A stretch of 64,000 nucleotides of DNA from Larkinella punicea (GTDB lineage Bacteria > Bacteroidota > Bacteroidia > Cytophagales > Spirosomataceae). Both the position numbers and the translations under genes were made by a program. Below, piece by piece: positions 18,729-26,901 of the stretch. Location: positions 1 through 64,000 of the forward strand of contig NZ_QOWE01000012.1 in the NCBI RefSeq assembly GCF_003334855.1, in the 5' to 3' direction. Under the pieces are notes generated by a model. That model made no database searches, was not told where the DNA came from, and worked only from the letters and a program-made list of their open reading frames with translations. The stretch's first letter is position 1. Each line of letters opens with the position of its first letter.

Positions 18729-18733
18729 TAACG

Positions 18734-19567
18734 ATGATCGAACTCAAAAACCTGACGTTTGGCTATAAGCCAAAAAAACTGCTGTTTCGGGACTTGAATC
18801 TGTCGCTGCAGCCGGGCAGCATTTACGGGTTGCTGGGTAAAAACGGCGCGGGCAAATCGAGCCTGCTGCGGCTGATGGGGGGTCTGCTCTACCCCACGGC
18901 GGGCAGCGTCGACGTGGCCGGATTTACGCCCCGCAAACGGGAACCGGCTTTTTTCCAGGAACTGTACTTTATTCCGGAAGAAATTTACCTGCCGTCGGTT
19001 TCGCTCAGTCGCTACATTGACACGATGGGGCCGTTTTATCCGAAATTCGATGAAGGCCAATTTCGGAAATACCTCTCGGAGTTCGACGTGCCGCCCGATC
19101 AGAAGCTCACGGCGATGTCGTACGGGCAGAAGAAGAAAGTCATCATCAGTTTTGGGCTGGCTACCAACACCCGGGTGCTGATCATGGACGAACCGACGAA
19201 CGGCCTCGATATTCCATCGAAAAGCCAGTTCCGGAAAATTGTCTCTTCGGCGCTTGCCCCCGACCGGCTGATGCTCATTTCGACCCACCAGGTCCGGGAT
19301 CTGGATCACCTCATCGACGGCATCATCATCATCGACGAAAACGAAATCCTGCTGAATCATTCCCTGGCCGACATCGGCGACCGGCTGTTGTTCAGTTCGC
19401 TAAGCAGCGTAACCGAAACCGACCGGGTGTTATACGCCGAACCGTCGTTGCGCGGGTATTCGGTGGTGCTGGAAAACACGGAGCAGGAAGACAGCAAAGT
19501 CGATCTGGAGCGGCTTTTCAACGCCGTTGTCACCAACCGGTCGGGCATCAAAAATCTTTTCCAATAA
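18734..19567 (+). CDS. ABC transporter ATP-binding protein
   Basis: A 277-residue ATPase subunit of an exporter. Walker A GLLGKNGAGKSS (about residues 33-44), signature MSYGQKKKV in place of LSGGQ, Walker B VLIMDEPTNGLD, and the H-loop ISTHQ are present. The C-terminal extension after about residue 210 is poorly conserved. The modified signature and GntR neighbour resemble YtrB-like ATPases. It pairs with the membrane protein encoded at 19678 in the same operon. Confidence 0.93.
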   Translation: MIELKNLTFGYKPKKLLFRDLNLSLQPGSIYGLLGKNGAGKSSLLRLMGGLLYPTAGSVDVAGFTPRKREPAFFQELYFIPEEIYLPSVSLSRYIDTMGPFYPKFDEGQFRKYLSEFDVPPDQKLTAMSYGQKKKVIISFGLATNTRVLIMDEPTNGLDIPSKSQFRKIVSSALAPDRLMLISTHQVRDLDHLIDGIIIIDENEILLNHSLADIGDRLLFSSLSSVTETDRVLYAEPSLRGYSVVLENTEQEDSKVDLERLFNAVVTNRSGIKNLFQ

Positions 19568-19677
19568 CCGCTATGCGCTTCCTCCCTATCCTCCAAATCC
19601 TGCTGGCTGCGCTCCTTTCGGGCCTCCCCGCTCCCCTGCTGTCTTTCGTCTCCTGTCTCAACTCTCTTTTCTAACCC

Positions 19678-20472
19678 ATGAACCAAACGTTCAATTTTTA
19701 CCGCTTCGGCCTGGTGCTGAAACTGCATTTGTCCGAACACCTCAAGACTTATCTGCTGGGAGCCGGCGTTTTATTCGGCATCTGGAGCGTACTTTTGTTG
19801 CCGACCGCTGCGAAGATTACCGTCTTCAGCGAATCGATCTATCGAAATCATACGACACTTTTTGGGGTCATTTATTGTGGTGCAGGGGCCTGGTTTGCCA
19901 GTGAATTATTTCGTACGGTCAGCACACCGGTTCGGGGAATTCCCTATCTAACGTTGCCCGCTTCCCGACTGGAAAAATTTCTGGTCGTTTTTGTAATGAT
20001 GCTCTTGTTTATTCCGGTTTTCATCGGCGTTTTTTACGCGGCAGAAGGCATTTGTTTTTCCATTATCAATGCTCGTCTTCCGGCAGTATCGCCCAAATAT
20101 CAGCTTCTCAATTTGGCAGGACCGTACATGGATATCGTTATGCGTTATTTAACCCTGATTACGCCCTCGTTTTTTCTGGTTGGCTCCATTTATTTTACAA
20201 AAGTACCTTTTGTAAAAACTGCGGTAATCGCTTTTTGCATCCTCTTTTCCGTTATGCTACTGAACAGCGAAATACTGATCCATCAATTTTTTCCCGGCCA
20301 TGAACAGTACGGCGGCACTCCGTTCCGGGAAGTATTTTTTCTGCAAAACCGTCGGTGGTATCACCTGGAATTATCCGGAAATTCGGACCTGATCGTAAAA
20401 ACCATCTTACTTCTGGCCGTTCCTTCGCTCTGGTATATTGCCTTCACCCGTTTCAAAGAGAAAGAACTCTAA
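19678..20472 (+). CDS. ABC transporter membrane subunit
   Basis: A 264-residue integral membrane protein with about six hydrophobic helices (near residues 28-45, 60-75, 100-122, 155-175, 182-200 and 240-256). The sequence is poorly conserved, as is normal for YtrC/D-type or ABC-2-like permeases, and it is identified mainly by position between the ATPase and the GntR gene. Its ATG lies 110 bp after the ATPase stop, and the regulator ATG follows its stop by one base. Confidence 0.8.
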   Translation: MNQTFNFYRFGLVLKLHLSEHLKTYLLGAGVLFGIWSVLLLPTAAKITVFSESIYRNHTTLFGVIYCGAGAWFASELFRTVSTPVRGIPYLTLPASRLEKFLVVFVMMLLFIPVFIGVFYAAEGICFSIINARLPAVSPKYQLLNLAGPYMDIVMRYLTLITPSFFLVGSIYFTKVPFVKTAVIAFCILFSVMLLNSEILIHQFFPGHEQYGGTPFREVFFLQNRRWYHLELSGNSDLIVKTILLLAVPSLWYIAFTRFKEKEL

Positions 20473-20473
20473 T

Positions 20474-20860
20474 ATGGATTTTCAGGATAAAAAAGCCATT
20501 TACCTCCAGATCGCCGACTACGTTTGCGAGAAAATTCTCCTGACTCAATGGCCGCCCGGCGAGCGAATTCCCTCCGTGCGGGATCTGGGAATCGAACTGG
20601 AAGTCAACCCCAATACGGTGATGCGGACGTACGATTTTCTACAGCAGAAAGCCATTCTTTTCAACAAACGGGGCATTGGTTTTTTTGCCGCCGACGAAGC
20701 GGCAGAACGCATCAAGTCCTACCGAAAAGAACAATTTCTGGAAACCGAACTGCCGTATTTCTTCCGCAACCTATACCTGCTGAACATCAGCCTGGAAGAG
20801 ATTGAACAACGGTATAAAGCATTCATCGAAAGCGAATTCAATCCGAATAAAGTTGTTTAA
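20474..20860 (+). CDS. GntR family transcriptional regulator (YtrA subfamily)
   Basis: A 128-residue regulator: winged helix-turn-helix at about residues 8-75 (YLQIADYVCEKILL, GERIPSVRDLGIELEVNPNT, VMRTYDFLQQ) with a short C-terminal helical dimerisation arm instead of a large effector domain, the hallmark of the YtrA subfamily. I start at the ATG at 20474, directly after the permease stop, rather than further upstream inside the permease gene. It probably represses its own operon through the inverted repeat at 18703-18728. Confidence 0.93.
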   Translation: MDFQDKKAIYLQIADYVCEKILLTQWPPGERIPSVRDLGIELEVNPNTVMRTYDFLQQKAILFNKRGIGFFAADEAAERIKSYRKEQFLETELPYFFRNLYLLNISLEEIEQRYKAFIESEFNPNKVV

Positions 20861-20867
20861 AACCGCT

Positions 20868-21545
20868 ATGAAAACAAGCAATAAACTCCTCATCGCTCTC
20901 TTTACCATCGGTCTGCTGACGCTGATCGGCGCTAATGTAGCCCTGCGAACCGAATACAATAAAATTGACTTCAATGATCAATTTTATGGGCTTTCTGCAA
21001 TGGAATTAAAACCGTTCCGGGTGTTGAAACTGGAAGGTAATAACGCCGGATTAATCAGCGTCCAAACCGGAAAAACGACCGAAATCCGCCTTCCGGAAAA
21101 GGCAAAAAAGCAATTTACCTTCCGCTCGCAGGGCGATACGCTGCTGGTGAGTTACAAACCGGAAAATGTGCCCTGGCGATCACAGGCCAATCAGTATTTC
21201 GATGCGATCCCGGCAGCGGTTTTTCTAACGCCAACGCTGCAAACCCTCATTACGTCTAAAGTAAGCTGCAACGTAAACCATCTCACGGTCGATCAGTTGA
21301 CGGTTTTACAGAAAAATGCGGGGGTTTTACTAACCAATAGCCGCATCAGTTCGCTGACGGTAACCAACGAGCAGGGTAGCGAACTGCACACCAAACCGAC
21401 CAACCACATCGGCACCGCCCTCATCACCTCCCGCGACAGTTCGGTTTTCAAAGCCGAACGCGATATTTTTGGAACACTAGCGTTGCAAACCGACAGTCTG
21501 GCAACGGTGAACGTGCCGGGCGGTTTGCTGAAAAAGCTTCAATAG
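20868..21545 (+). CDS. Hypothetical membrane-anchored protein with beta-helix-like (GIN-type) region
   Basis: A 225-residue protein starting at the ATG seven bases after the GntR stop. It has one N-terminal hydrophobic segment (LLIALFTIGLLTLIGANVAL, residues 6-25) that may be a membrane anchor or uncleaved signal. The rest shows repeated short beta strands with Asn/Ser/Thr turns, resembling putative auto-transporter adhesin head (GIN, DUF2807-like) domains. It is last in the ABC operon; its role there is unknown. Confidence 0.75.
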   Translation: MKTSNKLLIALFTIGLLTLIGANVALRTEYNKIDFNDQFYGLSAMELKPFRVLKLEGNNAGLISVQTGKTTEIRLPEKAKKQFTFRSQGDTLLVSYKPENVPWRSQANQYFDAIPAAVFLTPTLQTLITSKVSCNVNHLTVDQLTVLQKNAGVLLTNSRISSLTVTNEQGSELHTKPTNHIGTALITSRDSSVFKAERDIFGTLALQTDSLATVNVPGGLLKKLQ

Positions 21546-21546
21546 C

Positions 21547-23967
21547 CTACGGTTCCAGAACCGTCCGCTTCTCGGTGACTGACTTCACTTTTTCGGGAGA
21601 GAAATAAACCGGAAAATACTCGTTTTTAGCCCAGATCGGAAACAAATCCCGGTAATGCGGGCTGGCCGGGTCGCCCGACTGACCAGGGCTGTTGATACCC
21701 AGCGTTTTGTCCCAATCCTGCGTATCGACCAGAATACGGAACGACGCGCCGTATTCCTGATTCATCTGATGGCCCGTGCTGTTAACAGTCTCGGCGTAAC
21801 CACCGCGCGGAGCCGGACCAATATCGTATTCTGACGCCTGTTGCGGGGTCATCAGATTCGACAATGGATGCCGCAGATAACTATGCTTATTCCCGGTTTG
21901 CCCATACCACCAGTGGGTACGGTCGTGCCCCAGTCGCTTTGTCAGATCGGCAATCGCGTTTTCGAGGCAGGCGAGTAACACATCATTCCGGTCAATATTT
22001 TTCAAAGGACCTTGCTGATCAGACCGGAGCCATTGCACCACCTTTTCCGTTGCAATGGCTGGCATGTATTTCCAGGCTTTTTCCGGTACGGCCAACTCGT
22101 AAACCGCCCAGCGCAATTGCGTTTCCCAGGCCACGTACACAGCCGCCGGAATAGAGCCGGGTTCCAGTATATAATCCCAGTTGAGCAACTGTTGCCGCGC
22201 CCATTCGACGGGTTCTTCATCGGCTTTCAGACTTTCCAGCAACGGCACCAGTTTCCGGGCGGTCATCGACAAATAATCTGATTGCAAGGTTTTAAAATCG
22301 GCCAGCGAATGCTTCGGTTTTGCCCGGATCAACTCCGTAATCCGATCTGCCCGCACCGCTGACGCCCACTCCCACCCGACCGCGTCCCGGTGCGGAAAAC
22401 TTTTGGGTATCAGATTGTTATTGGCGGTTACAACAAATCCTTCGGGCGGGTTCACCTTGCCGGGCAGTTGATGAATGGGCAGAAAACCGCCCCACTCGAA
22501 CCGCCCGTCGCCCGGAACCGGCACGAGTCCGGTCCAGCTTTTCCCGGAACGGGAGGATCGGATCGGCGAAATGCCGGTGGCCTGCCAGCCAATGGCTCCT
22601 TTTTGAGTGGCGGATGGCCGGCCCGCCCAAACCATGTTTTCGCCGGGAACGCGGCTGTAGGTGCAGGCCTGCCGAAATTCGTTCCAGTTTTTCGACTGGT
22701 TCATCCGCAAACTGGCCAGATAGGGCGCACAGCCCGTTTCGAGCCAGGCCGCCCGAACGGCGTAAAGTTTGTGATTTTTCGCATCCTCAAACACCACCGG
22801 CCCATGCCGCGTATACTTCAACTGAACGATAGCCGGTTTTTGGTTTTTGACGGAAATCGTATCGAAAATCACCCGCACGGTTTCCCAGTTTCCTTTGTAT
22901 TTGTATTGATTCGGATTGTCGGGATTAGCTTCGTAAACGTACAGATCTTCGTTATCGGTTTCAAAAATCGTCAACCCCCAGGTTCCGAATTCATTATGTC
23001 CGACCGAAACACCCGGTAACGTTGGCTCCCCGGCTCCGACCACATTCCAACCAGGTGCGTGCAGGTGAACCCAATACCGCAGCGACGGAACCGCCTGCGC
23101 CCGGTGCGGATCGTTCGCCAGCATCGGAAAACCGCTCGCCGACCGCTGGCCGCTGACAACCCAGTTGTTAGAACCGTCACGCGGCTTTTCATCTAACGGC
23201 CGGTTTATTCCGGGTCTTAGCAACGCTTCTTCTTCCGTCGCGCCCAAACCGGTATCCTTGTCCGTAAACCGGATCGGCAACCGAAACGCTTCGTACAATT
23301 CCAGAATGGGCTGAAACAGCTCCGCGCCGTTGACGTGCAGGGTCAAATCGGGTTCCCCGGCTTTGGTGGTGGGGTGAAACCAGGATAATTCCCGGACTTT
23401 TTCCGGCCCCAGCAAATGCACCAGTCGCCCGAAATCCAGCTCCGACCGCACGTTTTCGAGTAAGCCCTGGTGGCGGCTGATGACCACTTCGGGCGTCCAG
23501 AAACCGGGTTGAGTTTTCAGCAGTTTGAACTCGACCGGAAGTTTCTCCGGCGTCTGATTAATCTGTCGGATGTAGGCATTGATTCCCTCGACAAAAGCCC
23601 CTATGATCTGGGGGCCGTTGGGGTGATAGTGTTTCAGTTCCTGCTCCAGATTGCCCCGAAACCGGAACAACCGCGTTCCCTGATCCCGTTTGATCTCCTT
23701 CGCTCCCAGCAGTTCGGCAACGGTTCCGGTGGCCTGCCTACGCCAGATTTCAAGCTGAAAAAGCCGGTCACTGGCGGCATTGTAGCCCTGGGCAAAAAAC
23801 AGATCGTGCTCATTCCGGGCGTAAATGTGGGCGATGCCCCAGCGGTCGCGGAGGATTTCGACGGGTTGTTTCAATCCCGGAATCCTGAGTTTTTCAGTCG
23901 ATTGGGTACAGGCAACCGGGCTGCTGAAAAGGAGCCAGAATGCCGGGAGCAAAACCGTTAATCGCAT
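21547..23967 (-). CDS. Penicillin acylase family protein
   Basis: An 806-residue exported Ntn hydrolase. I use the ATG at 23967 because it gives a signal peptide (MRLTVLLPAFWLLFSSPVAC); the Cys may be lipidated, though the lipobox is weak. The alpha chain (GIAHIYARNEHDLFFAQGY) is followed by a spacer and the new N-terminal nucleophile in DGSNNWVVSGQRS, where the Ser after Gly becomes the beta-chain N terminus after self-cleavage. NDPHRAQ and GEPTLPGVSVGHN are further family motifs. Substrates may be beta-lactams, acyl-homoserine lactones or other amides. The gene is convergent with the ABC operon, one base from it. Confidence 0.9.
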   Translation of the reverse strand: MRLTVLLPAFWLLFSSPVACTQSTEKLRIPGLKQPVEILRDRWGIAHIYARNEHDLFFAQGYNAASDRLFQLEIWRRQATGTVAELLGAKEIKRDQGTRLFRFRGNLEQELKHYHPNGPQIIGAFVEGINAYIRQINQTPEKLPVEFKLLKTQPGFWTPEVVISRHQGLLENVRSELDFGRLVHLLGPEKVRELSWFHPTTKAGEPDLTLHVNGAELFQPILELYEAFRLPIRFTDKDTGLGATEEEALLRPGINRPLDEKPRDGSNNWVVSGQRSASGFPMLANDPHRAQAVPSLRYWVHLHAPGWNVVGAGEPTLPGVSVGHNEFGTWGLTIFETDNEDLYVYEANPDNPNQYKYKGNWETVRVIFDTISVKNQKPAIVQLKYTRHGPVVFEDAKNHKLYAVRAAWLETGCAPYLASLRMNQSKNWNEFRQACTYSRVPGENMVWAGRPSATQKGAIGWQATGISPIRSSRSGKSWTGLVPVPGDGRFEWGGFLPIHQLPGKVNPPEGFVVTANNNLIPKSFPHRDAVGWEWASAVRADRITELIRAKPKHSLADFKTLQSDYLSMTARKLVPLLESLKADEEPVEWARQQLLNWDYILEPGSIPAAVYVAWETQLRWAVYELAVPEKAWKYMPAIATEKVVQWLRSDQQGPLKNIDRNDVLLACLENAIADLTKRLGHDRTHWWYGQTGNKHSYLRHPLSNLMTPQQASEYDIGPAPRGGYAETVNSTGHQMNQEYGASFRILVDTQDWDKTLGINSPGQSGDPASPHYRDLFPIWAKNEYFPVYFSPEKVKSVTEKRTVLEP

Positions 23968-24039
23968 GCCTTTACGATGATGAGACCCGATTCGATCCTT
24001 TATTCTTCGCATGCGGTATTTTTAGATAAAATTCCTGAA

Positions 24040-24840
24040 TCAGTTCTTCTTCAAAAACGCCAGCACCTCGCGCGCAAACCCTTCCGAACCGGACGTATTG
24101 CCGTGATTGCCCGGTACGGTTTTCAACGTAGCATTCGGCAGCAGTTTCGCCAGATCACCCGCCCGGCCATTATCTTCATCCTGATCCCCGGAAATGATTA
24201 AAACCGGAATCTTCACCTTACTCAATTCTGCCGGACTCGTTGAAGGTTGGGTTTGCTGCTGGAAACCGAGCGCCAGCGTGTCCAGACCTCTGGTTTTGGC
24301 AGCATTCAAGGCACCCTGAAACTCGGGATGTAAATGGGCTTTTCCGCTGAACAATTCCGCAAAGGCCATGCGACGCGCCCAGTTCGGATCAGTGAAATCC
24401 GCACCCATACCGCCCAAAACCGCCGACCGAAGATTTTTATCCAGTACCAAAAGACGCGCCGTAATGATAGAACCGCGCGAATAGCCGACAGCATCGTAGT
24501 TTTTCAGCTTCAGGAAATTCATCAGGCTCATGATGTCGCGGGCTTCGGCGTCGTTGCGGTAGGCTTCGACGGTATGCGGTTTGTCGGACAGGCCGTTGCC
24601 GCGTAAATCCAGTTGAACGACTTTATACCCGGCATCGAGCAACGATTGCCGCAGCACGGCTTTCTGCCAGGACATGCTGCTGCCCATAAAACCGTGTACG
24701 AGCACCACCGGTTTTCCTTCGCCAGCTACTTCATAATGAATTTTAGCTCCATCAAAGGACGTAAACAGCGGTTCGCGGGAGGATTGTGCCAGCGAAATCA
24801 ACGGCAAAGCCAGCAGAAGCATTGCGAGACGGTTTTTCAC
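24040..24840 (-). CDS. Exported alpha/beta hydrolase
   Basis: A 266-residue alpha/beta-hydrolase-fold protein. The start is a GTG at 24840, which gives a good signal peptide (KNRLAMLLLALPLISLAQ); no ATG lies in a better place. The oxyanion motif VLVHGFMGSS, nucleophile GYSRGS (Ser in the elbow; Arg replaces a more usual residue), Asp in ISGDQDEDNG and His in GNHGNTSG make a full catalytic triad. Substrate unknown; likely a periplasmic esterase. It lies 72 bp from the penicillin acylase-like gene in the same direction. Confidence 0.88.
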   Translation of the reverse strand: MKNRLAMLLLALPLISLAQSSREPLFTSFDGAKIHYEVAGEGKPVVLVHGFMGSSMSWQKAVLRQSLLDAGYKVVQLDLRGNGLSDKPHTVEAYRNDAEARDIMSLMNFLKLKNYDAVGYSRGSIITARLLVLDKNLRSAVLGGMGADFTDPNWARRMAFAELFSGKAHLHPEFQGALNAAKTRGLDTLALGFQQQTQPSTSPAELSKVKIPVLIISGDQDEDNGRAGDLAKLLPNATLKTVPGNHGNTSGSEGFAREVLAFLKKN

Positions 24841-24954
24841 AAGATACAGGGTTCAGGCCAGTAAGATACGAATAAAACCTTTCGCAATTCGCCAGGTTAT
24901 ATACGAAAACCCGGCGGGAAAGTCACCCGTCGTGGCACATAAACCAGAAACCGT

Positions 24955-25143
24955 ATGGAAACTTACAATCCGGCCGAAGACGAAAATCAGGGCATAGCCT
25001 CCACGATGGCGCGCAACAACCCGAATGCAGGCGAAGAACTGGAACCGGACATCAGCCCATCCGGAACCCTCCCCAGCCCCGACCCCGATCCGGAACAAAC
25101 GACTTTATACGAAGAAGAAGACGGCGTTTCGAGTGAAGACTAA
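24955..25143 (+). CDS. Small acidic hypothetical protein
   Basis: A 62-residue, strongly acidic, Pro/Glu/Asp-rich protein with no hydrophobic segment and probably little structure. It starts at a good ATG and its codon use fits the host genes. I recognise no family. It lies alone between divergent and convergent neighbours; confidence is limited by its small size and low complexity. Confidence 0.4.
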   Translation: METYNPAEDENQGIASTMARNNPNAGEELEPDISPSGTLPSPDPDPEQTTLYEEEDGVSSED

Positions 25144-25241
25144 AAAATTAAAAGTTAAAAATTAAAAGTTAAAAATAGGCTGACGCATTCAAACACGCAC
25201 CAACCCCCTTTTAACTTTTAATTTTTAATTTTTAACTCCCC
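25142..25241. repeat. AT-rich inverted repeat between convergent genes
   Basis: Tandem AAATTAAAAGTTAAA words at 25143-25177 face CTTTTAACTTTTAATTTTTAA at 25208-25236, forming a long AT hairpin with T runs on both strands. Its place between the small acidic gene and the end of guaA suggests a bidirectional terminator. Confidence 0.6.
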
Positions 25242-26774
25242 TTATTCCCACTCGATGGTGGCCGGGGGTTTGGAGGAAATGTCGTAGACGACGCGGTTGA
25301 CGCCTTTGACGCGGTTGATGATTTCGTTGGAAATATCGGCCAGGAACTCGTAGGGCAGGTGCGCCCAGTCGGCGGTCATGCCGTCGACACTCGTCACGGC
25401 ACGAAGGGCAACGACGCGTTCGTAGGTTCGCTCGTCTCCCATTACCCCAACGGACTGGATTGGCAACAGAATGGCACCCGCCTGCCAAACCTGGTCGTAG
25501 AGACCGTATTTCTTCAATCCGTTGATGTAGAGCGCATCCACTTCCTGCAAAATCTGCACTTTTTCCGGGGTAATATCGCCCAGAATCCGAATGGCTAAAC
25601 CGGGGCCGGGGAACGGATGGCGCTTCAGAATGGCGTCGGGCAAACCCAGCGCCTTCCCTACCGTTCGGACCTCGTCCTTGAACAGCGTGTTCAGCGGCTC
25701 CACAATTTTCAGCTTCATGAAAGCGGGTAAACCGCCGACGTTGTGGTGCGATTTGATGGTTGCCGACGGCCCTTTCACCGAAACCGACTCAATGACATCG
25801 GGATAAATCGTACCCTGACCCAGCCAGTCCACATCTTCGATCAAATGCGATTCCTGGTCGAAGACCTCGATAAACGTCCGGCCAATGGCCTTGCGTTTGG
25901 CTTCGGGATCGGTCAAGCCGGCGAGGGCCGAATAAAACTGGTCTTTGGAATCGACGCCTTTGATGTTCAGACCCAGATGGCGGTAGGAGTCCAGAACCTG
26001 CTCAAATTCGTCTTTCCGCAACAAACCGTTGTCGACAAAAATACAGTAAAGATTCTGGCCAATGGCGCGGTGCACGAGCGTGGCCGCTACCGACGAATCG
26101 ACGCCCCCCGAAAGGGCCATGACCACTTTGTCGTTGCCAATTTTTGCTTTGAGATCGGCAATGGTCGATTCCACAAACGACTCGGCCGTCCAGTCCTGCG
26201 AGCAACCGCAGATATCGACGACGAAATTTTTCAGGACGGTTTTTCCCTGCGTCGAGTGCGTCACTTCCGGGTGAAACTGAATGCCGTAGGTCGGTTCATT
26301 CTGAATCTGGAAGGCTGCCACTCGCACGGTTTCGGTCGAGGCAATGAGCTCGAAATTGTCCGGAACGGAAGTAATCGTATCGGCGTGTGACATCCACACC
26401 TGGGTGTTGATTTCCAGCCCTTTCAACAGCGGATTTTCGGTATTCAGCGTGCTCAGTTTGGCCCGGCCGTATTCCCGGATGGTCGACGGTTTGACCTCTC
26501 CCCCGCTCGTATGCGCCATCAACTGGGCACCATAACACACGCCCAGAATGGGCAATTTGTGCCGAAAAGCGGCCAGATGAACCATGGGCGCATCGGCGTC
26601 CCGAACAGAACACGGGCTACCGGACAGGATAACACCCTTAACATCAGGGCTGATCGTTGGAAGGTGATTGTAGGGATGGATTTCGCAGTAAACGTTGAGT
26701 TCGCGCACCCGGCGGGCGATGAGTTGGGTGTATTGCGAACCGAAATCGAGAATCAGTATTTGTTCGGTTGTCAT
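25242..26774 (-). CDS. guaA: GMP synthase (glutamine-hydrolysing)
   Basis: A 510-residue cytosolic enzyme converting XMP to GMP with ATP and glutamine in purine synthesis. The N-terminal class I glutamine amidotransferase domain has the nucleophile elbow LGVCYGAQL with Cys80 and the later FHPEV histidine/glutamate pair. The ATP-pyrophosphatase domain has the P-loop [10 protein letters not shown], and the C-terminal dimerisation domain has [12 protein letters not shown] and ends [10 protein letters not shown]. Length and motif order are normal. Confidence 0.98.
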   Translation of the reverse strand: MTTEQILILDFGSQYTQLIARRVRELNVYCEIHPYNHLPTISPDVKGVILSGSPCSVRDADAPMVHLAAFRHKLPILGVCYGAQLMAHTSGGEVKPSTIREYGRAKLSTLNTENPLLKGLEINTQVWMSHADTITSVPDNFELIASTETVRVAAFQIQNEPTYGIQFHPEVTHSTQGKTVLKNFVVDICGCSQDWTAESFVESTIADLKAKIGNDKVVMALSGGVDSSVAATLVHRAIGQNLYCIFVDNGLLRKDEFEQVLDSYRHLGLNIKGVDSKDQFYSALAGLTDPEAKRKAIGRTFIEVFDQESHLIEDVDWLGQGTIYPDVIESVSVKGPSATIKSHHNVGGLPAFMKLKIVEPLNTLFKDEVRTVGKALGLPDAILKRHPFPGPGLAIRILGDITPEKVQILQEVDALYINGLKKYGLYDQVWQAGAILLPIQSVGVMGDERTYERVVALRAVTSVDGMTADWAHLPYEFLADISNEIINRVKGVNRVVYDISSKPPATIEWE

Positions 26775-26901
26775 GATACGTTTCTAAAAACCAAAATTAG
26801 GGTGTTTTTAGGAAACTGACAACTTTAACGTTTGAATCCCGCATTTTGTGTATTAGACAACGGCCGCAACCGTCCGAAAACCGTTGCGGCCCCTTCTTTC
26901 T

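Noticed and set aside
19573-19674. 33-codon hydrophobic frame between the ABC ATPase and permease genes
   Set aside because: Low complexity (Leu/Pro/Ser), no family features, and it merely fills the 110-bp gap; coding cannot be supported.
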